Assembly (NCBI RefSeq): GCF_036271055.1
Contig: NZ_DATBBJ010000080.1
Coordinates: forward strand, 38,297 to 102,296
Direction of reading: 5' to 3'
Length of the DNA stretch: 64,000 nucleotides
Source of the DNA: Scandinavium sp036271055
Lineage (GTDB): Bacteria; Pseudomonadota; Gammaproteobacteria; Enterobacterales; Enterobacteriaceae
Shown here in pieces: positions 1 to 7,612 of the stretch. A program made the translations under genes and the position numbers. The stretch's first letter is position 1. Each line of letters opens with the position of its first letter. The notes under the pieces were generated by a model that was given only the letters and a program-made list of their open reading frames with translations, searched no databases and had not been told where the DNA came from.

Positions 1-160
1 CACCTCTGTCGTCATGATAAGCAGTCTTCCCATCCAGCGGTGTTATCACAAAAGAGAATTTCAGAGCCTTGACCGAGCCGTCAGCAGAAAGATTCTGGAA
101 TAATGTCGTAAAGGATTTACCGATGCTTTTGGCCTGGCGAGCTGAGTAGTAGCTGTTCAT
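1..160 (-). CDS. Partial unknown island protein (N-terminus only)
   Basis: An open frame begins at ATG 160 and runs off the left edge without a stop, giving 53 residues starting MNSYYSARQAK. I do not recognise the family. The residues look protein-like, with alternating hydrophobic and polar positions, but no catalytic motif is visible. There is no clear ribosome binding site. Two 14-base direct repeats 21 bases apart lie just upstream (168-202) and could hold a repressor over its promoter. It is transcribed away from the Gp2-like gene, so it probably belongs to the next module of the island. It could be a chance frame. Confidence 0.5.
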   Translation of the reverse strand, partial: MNSYYSARQAKSIGKSFTTLFQNLSADGSVKALKFSFVITPLDGKTAYHDDRG

Positions 161-552
161 TTTTAAAACATACAAGTTATGTAAATTAACATACATGTTA
201 TAGCTAAATCATTATAAGTCAATGCATTAGCCCTTGGCAGCTTTTGCGCAAAATTTATACAGCAAGGTGGCTATCGGCGGGGAGGTTCTCTACCTCCATT
301 GGGGCCTTAAACAACGATGGATTTACCTTTTCGGCGGTTCATCAGCCTGAAGGACGAGCGTTTAATTAAGGAATAAAATGATATTTTATAGAGAAGCACT
401 TTCATAACTATTCCCCCTTCTCACCGGACCAACACCACGAGTTAAGTAACCAGTACTGTACTGAGATTACAATGCCGCTCACCTGCATCCCATTTCAAAA
501 CTGACGCCAATGTCCATTCCCATGACGATTACACTCACATGGAGAACCAGAC
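161..552. other. Intergenic region between divergent island genes
   Basis: This 392-base stretch has no convincing gene. It holds the direct repeats at 168-202 next to the minus-strand gene and, at its other end, the ribosome binding site (GGAGA) of the Gp2-like gene. The remainder presumably carries the divergent promoters; I see no strong -35/-10 pair and no tRNA or terminator. Confidence 0.5.
168..202. repeat. Pair of direct repeats, candidate operator
   Basis: ACATACAAGTTATG at 168-181 and ACATACATGTTATA at 189-202 are related copies with starts 21 bases apart, two helical turns. The second copy contains the palindrome TAACAT-AC-ATGTTA. Such phased sites are typical of a phage-type repressor or activator bound just upstream of a gene. 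The binding protein is not known; AlpA, encoded at 1225, is one candidate. Confidence 0.4.
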
Positions 553-1140
553 ATGTCATACCGCGACATTAACGATATCAATCTTAGCTATGTTCAGCAC
601 CCGACCCTGAACCGAAAGCTGCGACGTCATCAGGATCAATTATTTGAGCGTTATTCCAAGCTGCTGATGCTACGGGTGGACTTCTCGTATCTGCAGGACA
701 GTGATTCCCATGGTGAGGGCGATATTCACTCTACAGTGGCCGATATCACCTTACTGATTCAACGTAGCCAAGATATTAAGGGGCTGGTGGGCTACGCATG
801 GGTACTGGAGCATACCGAGCGACATGGTTTTCACATCCATGCGGCGTTTTACCTCAATGGTCAGAAACACCGCCGTGCATGGACCGTCTATGAAACGCTC
901 AGGGATACCTGGAAATACGTGACATGGGGAGAAGGACATACACACCGGTGCGAGCCCAGGGAGGAGTACAGAGCACGGGGTGAATGGGTAACGCCCTACG
1001 ACGACATTAAGGGCCGCAAGAGTATGCAGTACATCTTGAGCTATCTCAGCAAGCAGGAGCAGAAGACTTTGGGCGTTATCTGCCAGTTAAGTGACATCCC
1101 TGCTCCACCGGCAGCGGGCAGACGGCGGAAGGTCAGTTAA
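553..1140 (+). CDS. Inovirus Gp2-like / YfjJ-type replication protein
   Basis: This 195-residue protein resembles the YagK/YfjJ C-terminal domain family, annotated as inovirus Gp2-like proteins and common in P4-type islands. Residues 91-100 contain HGFHIHAAFY, an H-x-H metal-binding motif as in rolling-circle replication initiators, and near residue 165 there is a tyrosine pair (YILSY) that could hold the nicking residue. The start is supported by GGAGA ten bases upstream. It is the first of a plus-strand run with alpA and the zinc-ribbon gene. Known members are linked to replication of filamentous phages or satellites; nicking activity here is inferred. The protein is short for a full initiator. 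Confidence 0.7.
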   Translation: MSYRDINDINLSYVQHPTLNRKLRRHQDQLFERYSKLLMLRVDFSYLQDSDSHGEGDIHSTVADITLLIQRSQDIKGLVGYAWVLEHTERHGFHIHAAFYLNGQKHRRAWTVYETLRDTWKYVTWGEGHTHRCEPREEYRARGEWVTPYDDIKGRKSMQYILSYLSKQEQKTLGVICQLSDIPAPPAAGRRRKVS

Positions 1141-1224
1141 AAAATACGCCAGTGCCTCATCGTTTGAAGGAGTCTGCGTTCCCCATACCTGGCTCCTTCT
1201 CCCATTCACTCAAGGAGAAAAACG

Positions 1225-1431
1225 ATGACAACTGATTACAACGTTCTTAACGACCAACTGGTGACGATGGCGTTTATCACCCAGCTCACAGGCCTGACGG
1301 ACAAATGGTTTTATTTCCTTATAAAAAACGGCGAGTTCCCGAAGCCCATTAAGCTGGGCAGAAGCTCTCGTTGGTTGCAAAGCGAAGTAGAAGCCTGGCT
1401 ACAGCAGCGTATCGACCAATCCCGCCAGTGA
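1225..1431 (+). CDS. alpA: AlpA-family transcriptional activator
   Basis: This 68-residue protein has the AlpA/MerR-like winged helix layout: an N-terminal helix-turn-helix around FITQLTGLTDKWFYFLIKNG, the FPKPIKLG wing and the conserved SRWLQSEVEAWL C-terminal helix. AlpA proteins in P4 and CP4-57 islands bind near att or integrase promoters and activate excision or structural genes. A strong AAGGAG site precedes the start. The integrase whose expression it may control is at 13566-14816 at the right end of the island. Confidence 0.85.
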   Translation: MTTDYNVLNDQLVTMAFITQLTGLTDKWFYFLIKNGEFPKPIKLGRSSRWLQSEVEAWLQQRIDQSRQ

Positions 1432-1595
1432 TATCAAATCAAACCTTACCTCCTCTCATGTTTATCTGAATTCCCCCACAGCATACTTGCCAGACTGCCT
1501 GACATAGGCGGCTTTCGCCTGCGTGCTGTATGGCGAAGGTCCCTTACTATGAAACTAAAGATGCTTATTGAATCGGCACAACGAGAAGCATCGTC

Positions 1596-2003
1596 ATGAT
1601 GCAATTCCGTGCCATTGAACACGCCATCACCGAAGACGGTGAGTGGGTGACGCCAGAAGAACTTCCTCTGGATTATCGGGGACGACTGCTATGCGATTCC
1701 TGTCATGCCGAGGTTGTTATCGAGGAAGATAGGTCAGGGAATGAGATGTTTGTTCACTCCCGACATAATCGCAGCGAAAGAATCAAAAATCAGAGCTGCC
1801 GCTACGCAATGCGTCAACCTAAGCAACCAGCATCGACAAGCGCCGGTCACAGACGAAAACAACCACCTGCAGGTTACGCTGGCCTACGAGGTCCTTTGAA
1901 TACCCGAAGAGGACTATGGCGATGCAATCAATGTGAACGTTCCTACTACGGCAGCAAGAAATGCCCCCATTGCGGCGAGTGGGTTTATACGATATCGCGC
2001 TAG
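1596..2003 (+). CDS. Zinc-ribbon protein of satellite islands
   Basis: This 135-residue protein carries an N-terminal CDSCH pair (residues 33-37) and a C-terminal double CxxC ribbon, CNQCERSYYGSKKCPHCGEW, near the end. The middle is basic and rich in proline and glutamine. It matches the general plan of the putative zinc-ribbon proteins found beside alpA in P4-like islands; no enzymatic role is known. Two adjacent ATG codons (1596, 1599) could serve as start. It probably binds nucleic acid or protein. Confidence 0.65.
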   Translation: MMQFRAIEHAITEDGEWVTPEELPLDYRGRLLCDSCHAEVVIEEDRSGNEMFVHSRHNRSERIKNQSCRYAMRQPKQPASTSAGHRRKQPPAGYAGLRGPLNTRRGLWRCNQCERSYYGSKKCPHCGEWVYTISR

Positions 2004-2099
2004 CCAATTGCCAGAGGTCTGGCGAATCAGGAGGGCATATGCATTCCGCTATGCTCAGATCTATTGCCCTCCTGCCCAACCGAGATGTAACTGCTGACA

Positions 2100-2295
2100 A
2101 TGAACATCATTCACTTCTTCTCGGCCTGTCAGTTCGGAGCTGCCCATACAGTCTCCCTTTGCGGACGTGGTCCATGTCTGGCAACGTGCTGATGCTGGTG
2201 GCTACTGCGCTGATACAGACGCATTCTCAAGAGCATTCCATTTAGCAAAACGCTCGTTTTCATGGACTGACTCCGTGGACATACCTATCGCTTAA
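2100..2295 (+). pseudogene. Small frameshifted reading frame
   Basis: From ATG 2100 a frame encodes a 30-residue peptide rich in Cys and His (MNIIHFFSACQFGAAH...) ending at TGA 2190-2192. The next frame then reads DAGGYCADTDAFSRAF and on to IPIA with a stop at 2293-2295. Removing one base near 2187 joins the two into a 64-residue protein of uniform character. I read this as a small island gene broken by a one-base insertion, or a programmed frameshift. I do not recognise the family. Confidence 0.45.
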
Positions 2296-2498
2296 CCACA
2301 CTTGTTATCGATCGGCGCCAACGATCAATATCGAAAAACTGATCTATCAAAACGATTATCTTTCATGCGCCCTGCCTGGTTATCCTTGTCTTAACTTACT
2401 CGCAGAAAAGCCTTTTATTACGGTTAGTTATCTAGCCGAGGCTTGCTACGCCCATTTTCCATGTATCCCAAATTACGAGGTCGCGAAGACGCGGAAAG

Positions 2499-2663
2499 AT
2501 GAAGAGATGCGCACGTTGCAACAAAAAAAGAAGTGTCCTTGAGCGATGGCTCTCACTCGATAAAGAATTCTGCGACGAGTGCTTGTTTGATATCGACCAG
2601 GAAATCAGGGAAAGACGGATTATCCCGATCAGAAGGCTTAAAGATGACGATGAAGGGAAATAG
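2499..2663 (+). CDS. Small CxxC-CxxC putative zinc finger protein
   Basis: ATG 2499 opens a 54-residue frame with two CxxC pairs (CARC at residues 4-7 and CDEC at 25-28) followed by a strongly basic then acidic tail (ERRIIPIRRLKDDDEGK). The spacing suits a single structural zinc. It ends 10 bases before the glycosyltransferase start and probably shares its transcript. No clear Shine-Dalgarno sequence is seen (GCGGAAAG only). The family is not recognised; a nucleic-acid or protein-binding role is a guess from the zinc motif. Confidence 0.55.
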   Translation: MKRCARCNKKRSVLERWLSLDKEFCDECLFDIDQEIRERRIIPIRRLKDDDEGK

Positions 2664-2672
2664 TTACTCGTG

Positions 2673-3614
2673 ATGAAGAATAAAATCGACGTTAGTGTCA
2701 TTATCCCTACTTACAACGCCGTTGAGACCATTGGTAATCTGGTTAATAAAATCCTCAGCGAAACCCACGTGGCTATTGAACTTATCATCGTCGATGACGG
2801 TTCTACTGATGGAACAGCCAACGTTCTTCGTCAAATCCATGATGACCGACTCATTCTGATCGAGCAGGCCAATCAAGGTGTCTATGCTGCCCGAAATACT
2901 GCTCTAGCCTTGCACCAGGGAGAGTGGGTTATACTCCTTGATGCGGACGACGATATAGCAGATTGGTTCATTGAAAAAAGATGGCAAGCAGCTAGTGCGT
3001 TGCAGGCCGACGTCATGATCTTCAATGGCTGGCATTCTGATGCTGACCACCACCATCGAAGAGCAGTCCATCGAAAGCAGCCCTATGAGGCTACTCTCTC
3101 AGGTCATGAGTGGATTAGACACTGTGTTACACGCGGTGAATGGCCGCATTACCTGTGGCTGCAAATGGTCAGGTCATCCTATATCAGACAGTATTCACTA
3201 TGCTTCCAGCCCGGCAGGAGCCATAAAGACATTCTGTGGACGGTTAATCTTGCGGCGAACAATGGCCGGTTCTGCGCATTGGATGTTAAGGACTATATCT
3301 ATATCAGCAATAAGACCTCTATCACGCATCGGCCGGATTTCTACGATATTCGTGCCATAAGCTATGTTGAAGTGATCGCGGAAATTACCCAGCTAGCGGA
3401 ACAGGAACAAAACAAAAAAATAAAGCTATTTTTGTACAGACATGCGCTGGTGGAGGCCCGTCACTTTTTGGGGTTATATCGGAAAAAGGTTATGGATAAT
3501 TCCAGCGTTAAAACCAGTTTCAACAAAAATATATCCTTTGTCAGTTTATTCAAAGGCATTAGCAGCCTGAGTGACATATTTTTCTTTATCAAGCTAATGC
3601 GTAATATTTTATAG
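2673..3614 (+). CDS. Family 2 glycosyltransferase
   Basis: This 313-residue protein has a GT-A fold. The N-terminus reads VSVIIPTYNA (residues 8-17), then the nucleotide-binding VDDGSTDGT near 40-48, NQGVYAARN, and the metal-binding DADDD at 90-94. It should transfer a sugar from a nucleotide donor to a cell-surface glycan; donor and acceptor cannot be told. No C-terminal membrane anchor is obvious. GTG 2670 directly precedes the chosen ATG 2673 and is an alternative start. Surface-glycan modification by a mobile element can block superinfecting phages, but nothing here proves that role. Confidence 0.8.
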   Translation: MKNKIDVSVIIPTYNAVETIGNLVNKILSETHVAIELIIVDDGSTDGTANVLRQIHDDRLILIEQANQGVYAARNTALALHQGEWVILLDADDDIADWFIEKRWQAASALQADVMIFNGWHSDADHHHRRAVHRKQPYEATLSGHEWIRHCVTRGEWPHYLWLQMVRSSYIRQYSLCFQPGRSHKDILWTVNLAANNGRFCALDVKDYIYISNKTSITHRPDFYDIRAISYVEVIAEITQLAEQEQNKKIKLFLYRHALVEARHFLGLYRKKVMDNSSVKTSFNKNISFVSLFKGISSLSDIFFFIKLMRNIL

Positions 3615-3706
3615 CGTGCATAAAATAATGCTCTGTTGGCACCGTCTAACCTTCTTAGTGCAAGACAATTGTAGTCCTAAAGCTACAAAATATTGCCGTA
3701 TGTCAT

Positions 3707-3742
3707 CACCAGGTAACATCTCTAAAGCAATGTTACCTGGTG
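3707..3742. other. 13-bp inverted repeat between convergent genes
   Basis: CACCAGGTAACAT (3707-3719) and ATGTTACCTGGTG (3730-3742) are exact reverse complements around a 10-base loop, between the glycosyltransferase and the convergent helicase-nuclease gene. No T-run follows on either strand, so a classical intrinsic terminator is unlikely. It may be a protein-binding palindrome or a recombination scar. Confidence 0.6.
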
Positions 3743-3780
3743 GTGTCTCGAAAATTAACCTGGAAAACGATACTTGATAA

Positions 3781-6700
3781 TTACAACTGACGTTGTTCCA
3801 GGCTGGAATATATCGTTTTAATTTCGCTTTTTAAACTTTCGCCACGGTATACCATCGACGTATCGTATCGTTGATACTTCTCATCGCGCGTAGCGCTAAA
3901 CCAGTTAAAGGAACCGACGCAGAGCAGCCCCTCATCACCAATCACTATCTTACTGTGAACACGGTTAACCAGCTTCGTCGTGATGCCCATTTCATTCAAC
4001 CTTTCCACTGCTTCATTTAGGCGCTGATGTTTCTCTTTGCGCTTTTCAAAATCTGCATGCTCTGTATTAAACGTTTTATCCGTTACTACAGTGATATCAA
4101 TACCACGGGCGCGCGCCTGATACATCGATGCCAGAAAACCTGTTTGTTCCAGCTTTTGCCAGGTGAGCCACGGAGAAACAATAGTAATGCTCTGATTAAT
4201 AGCGTCAAAAGTCTGATTCAGAAACGCATCATGTTGCTCCACCCCGTGTAGGGTTGAAATCTGCGTTTGCGAGGTATTTAAATCCCGGCGCTCCTGATAC
4301 TCAAACTGCAATGCATTATCAGTGGAAGCAAACAGGTATTTCGCCAGCAATCCCCGTGGTGACGATCCGGGTTGGATCTCAAACAGATCCATATCACCAA
4401 ATACCAGGAAGCTGTCTTTAGCTCGTGAAACGGCAACGTTCAGCATGCTGCTGTCGCTGTCAATAAAACTGCCATCTTCATGCTTTGAATATACAGGTGA
4501 GAAAAGCACAATAGCCCTTTCCGCCCCCTGCAATGAATGTACAGTACCGACTGTCAGCGAATTTTCATCGCCACTACAATTAATATCCAGCTTACATAAT
4601 GACGATTTAATCGTACTGACTTGTGCCGAAAATGGGGTAACAACCCCCACTACTTTATGTAAAGGTTCGCCATAATGATGCTCGATTTCCTCTTTGTGCG
4701 CAGCAAGCCACGCAGCTATAGTCTCAGCTTCAAAGGCGTTATAACGGCTTCCTCCATTGGCCTGCATACCTTTACCATCAATATGCAAATATCCCATTGC
4801 AGGAAATATTGTCTCTTTTTCTTCACCTCGTTTGGGCTGCAACTTTCCGTGATAACAGAGGGTGTTACAGTAGCCAATGATGTTATCGAAGCAACGACGG
4901 TGTTCGTACAGGTACATCCCTCTAGCAAAGTCCGGATCATATTGATAGCGCGAATTAAACTGAGCGACCTTCATGACACTGCCAGATGCAGCACTCTTGC
5001 CTGAGTCACACACCAGGGCATAAGATTCGGTAAGTTCTTCTTGAGTACCACCAGGAAGGATGTTCTCCTCAACCATGTTGCCGATATCAATACCGGGCAA
5101 GCTATTCCAGATAGGCGCAATCTGTTCTGTGTCGCCAATCACCAGGGCTTTCTTCGCCAGTGCGAAAGAAGCTGCCGCAACCTCAGGCAACACCTGCCCC
5201 GCTTCATCGACAATCAGCAAATCGGCAAAGTTATATAAATAGCCATCATCAAACTTCTTGCCACCAACATGCTCCCTGATGAGCATATGGTGAGGAAGCA
5301 TAAAGCAGGTCATCACGACACAAGGGGTGAGCTTCATTCTACGCAGCCAGCGGGCTTTAATGGCCTTCGCCCCTTTGAGACCTTTTTCTTTTTGAAGGTT
5401 ATCGATAGCAGCCAAATCCATCAGCCACCGGCCTTCCCAGTAATGCGTCGCCAACAGAAACACCGGGAAACGGAGCTGTGTATCTGCAAGCTCATCGGCT
5501 TCGCACAGACTCAGCTCCGCCTCGCTTTGATTCCCCAGCGAATGGGTAATCTCGCGCCAGCGTATGGCAGCTTCGTTTTCACGTTGGTAAACGTCCTCAG
5601 CAAGTTCGATCTGCTGCTGATACTCAGCCTGCTCTTTAAGCGCCTGAGCAATCAGACCATCGATAAATGCATCAACGCCATCAGGCAGAGAACCCTGGAA
5701 TGATGTCATTCTTTCGCCAAACGTAGCCTCCAAAAACAGCTTCATTTGATAGTGACGCTTAATACTAACGGCGGGAAGCCAGGAGAAGAGAGCAAACATG
5801 ATCGACTCACCGGCTCGATATTGTTCCCACTGTTTTTTGCCCTGCGTTAATAGCGAGATTTCATTTGTTCTAGTGAGCAGTAACGTTCTCTTATCTTGAA
5901 TATACTGTTCGAGATCGTCACTGATGGCATGCCGCTCCTGACGGATTGCGTTAAGGTCATCCCAAGCAGGTTCAATTTGCTCAAGCTCTGCAGAGAGTTC
6001 AACCAAATGCTGATGCAGGAGATCCACAACCTGTTCAGGTGAATGACATTCCTTATTCGGAAAAGCTGCCCTTGCCTTTTCAAGGAAGAAGCACCGGGCA
6101 TCTTCAACATATTCAAGGGATTCAACACGGTTAAAAAAGTCTTCCGTCTGGTATTTTTTTACCGCCTCGGCTCTCCGTCCCGAAGACGGGAAGTAAGCGC
6201 CAAAGCTTTTTACTTCAGGTAACCAACGCCCAGCCATAGGCCCAGTGCCGGTAGCAAAATCTTTACCGAAGGCTTCGATAATGTTGGTAACGGCCTGATT
6301 GTTGGTTGATGTCGCAATCACCACCGGCGGTTCGGTTTTGTTTAAAGCCGCTCTCGCCCACTCAGTAGCAATGATTGAGAGAACCAGAGTAGTTTTCCCG
6401 GTTCCCGGAGGACCGTTCACGGCAAGAATATCGCCCGGCTGTTGAGTGAGATAATGGCTAAGGGCATCGCGCTGCGCCACAGCCAGCGGAAATTTATCAC
6501 CGGAATGCCCCAGACGCTCACTGAACATGGCATTACTGGCTAGGAGCGGCTCAACAGAAGACTTCTCTTTCGCGGCAAAGCGTGCCAGTAATGGCACCTC
6601 TTTTTTACACGACAGCAGATGATCGTACATAGGCAGGATATGAATACTGGCACCGCCAGACTGGTTGGCTTTAATAATGTAGCCATAACCGGCTGGTTCA

Positions 6701-7296
6701 TATTGCTCAGGTGATGCGAGCCATTTGCCAGCAACATATTTTAAAAGTTCATTTGCATCTTTAAGGTACTTTTGCCACAACTGCTGATAACGAGCATATC
6801 GTTCCGCTCGTTGTTCATCAGTCTCCCCACACAGCTCATCCTCATTACTGGGACCAAAAGTGATTGAATCATGCGTGGTTTTGTATCTGTCATATTCCGA
6901 CATTTCACCAATAGAAAAGGTACCTTTAGGGAGAGGTTCAAGCAGGTCACGGGGAATGGTGGCAGGCGATGCGGGGAATAAAAAGCCTTCGCGGTTCAAC
7001 AGTGCGGAAGTCACCAGAGGCGTAACTATACCTGGTGCGCCTGCCGTACGTTCCTTGCCATGCTTTAACAGGCGGATCCATACCTGCGGCCGTAACAACA
7101 CCTCGACGGTTTTAACCTGCTCGTCTTCGCCCTTGAAGAACGATTGCACGATCTCTTCACCCAACCTTCCCTGATCGACATCCATCCATTGCGTGAATGA
7201 ATCTTCATCTTTGCGCTCAAATGCCCCTTTTCCAGACTCGGCATCAGCTAAGGTATTACGCCAGTATGAAGTGAATCCTTGAGTATTAATATCCAT
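3781..7296 (-). CDS. UPF1-like SF1 helicase with PLD nuclease domain (Mokosh type II-like)
   Basis: This 1171-residue protein has a superfamily 1 helicase core split by a long insert. Walker A GPPGTGKT is at 295-302, Walker B with LIVDEAGQ at 694-701, motif III GDTEQIAPI at 721-729, then TVHSLQGAE and NVAVSRAK as motifs V and VI. The C-terminus holds a phospholipase-D signature, HSKIVIGD followed by GSFNW. Mokosh type II anti-phage systems are single proteins with this RNA-helicase plus PLD layout, so defence is the best inference. A single HKD motif implies dimerisation for nuclease activity. It is divergent from the methyltransferase operon, with 316 bases between them. Assignment to Mokosh rests on architecture only. 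Confidence 0.7.
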   Translation of the reverse strand: MDINTQGFTSYWRNTLADAESGKGAFERKDEDSFTQWMDVDQGRLGEEIVQSFFKGEDEQVKTVEVLLRPQVWIRLLKHGKERTAGAPGIVTPLVTSALLNREGFLFPASPATIPRDLLEPLPKGTFSIGEMSEYDRYKTTHDSITFGPSNEDELCGETDEQRAERYARYQQLWQKYLKDANELLKYVAGKWLASPEQYEPAGYGYIIKANQSGGASIHILPMYDHLLSCKKEVPLLARFAAKEKSSVEPLLASNAMFSERLGHSGDKFPLAVAQRDALSHYLTQQPGDILAVNGPPGTGKTTLVLSIIATEWARAALNKTEPPVVIATSTNNQAVTNIIEAFGKDFATGTGPMAGRWLPEVKSFGAYFPSSGRRAEAVKKYQTEDFFNRVESLEYVEDARCFFLEKARAAFPNKECHSPEQVVDLLHQHLVELSAELEQIEPAWDDLNAIRQERHAISDDLEQYIQDKRTLLLTRTNEISLLTQGKKQWEQYRAGESIMFALFSWLPAVSIKRHYQMKLFLEATFGERMTSFQGSLPDGVDAFIDGLIAQALKEQAEYQQQIELAEDVYQRENEAAIRWREITHSLGNQSEAELSLCEADELADTQLRFPVFLLATHYWEGRWLMDLAAIDNLQKEKGLKGAKAIKARWLRRMKLTPCVVMTCFMLPHHMLIREHVGGKKFDDGYLYNFADLLIVDEAGQVLPEVAAASFALAKKALVIGDTEQIAPIWNSLPGIDIGNMVEENILPGGTQEELTESYALVCDSGKSAASGSVMKVAQFNSRYQYDPDFARGMYLYEHRRCFDNIIGYCNTLCYHGKLQPKRGEEKETIFPAMGYLHIDGKGMQANGGSRYNAFEAETIAAWLAAHKEEIEHHYGEPLHKVVGVVTPFSAQVSTIKSSLCKLDINCSGDENSLTVGTVHSLQGAERAIVLFSPVYSKHEDGSFIDSDSSMLNVAVSRAKDSFLVFGDMDLFEIQPGSSPRGLLAKYLFASTDNALQFEYQERRDLNTSQTQISTLHGVEQHDAFLNQTFDAINQSITIVSPWLTWQKLEQTGFLASMYQARARGIDITVVTDKTFNTEHADFEKRKEKHQRLNEAVERLNEMGITTKLVNRVHSKIVIGDEGLLCVGSFNWFSATRDEKYQRYDTSMVYRGESLKSEIKTIYSSLEQRQL

Positions 7297-7612
7297 TCAC
7301 TATCCCGCAGCTTAAGTAAAATTATTGATTTCTTTGACATAAAATTTTCTCATGGCGAAATATTGTCCACAATACGAGTGGGATCGCAATAATTTGTTTG
7401 TGGCAGAATTGTCTATCGCAACGGGTCAGGCTACATTGATAGCATACAAAAAATGTTAAGGAAGCTAACAAAGAACCCACATAACTCATTGTTTATTAAA
7501 ACAAATAATGATATAAGTATCGATGAGACCTCACAATGTTAGTTCTTTTTTAATGATTACAGGTTAAAATCTCATAATTAAGTAATTGCATTAGAACGGG
7601 CATAAACTAACC
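7297..7612. other. Divergent promoter region of two candidate defence loci
   Basis: This AT-rich 316-base region lies between the helicase-nuclease gene (minus) and the methyltransferase operon (plus) and contains no gene. It must hold both promoters. At 7489-7504 there is a short palindrome, TTGTTT-ATTA-AAACAA, that could bind a regulator. No -35/-10 pair is strong enough to call. Confidence 0.5.

Noticed and set aside
1961..2245. 94-residue plus-strand frame after the zinc-ribbon gene
   Set aside because: It overlaps the zinc-ribbon gene and the better-supported frameshifted gene at 2100-2295; its composition is irregular.
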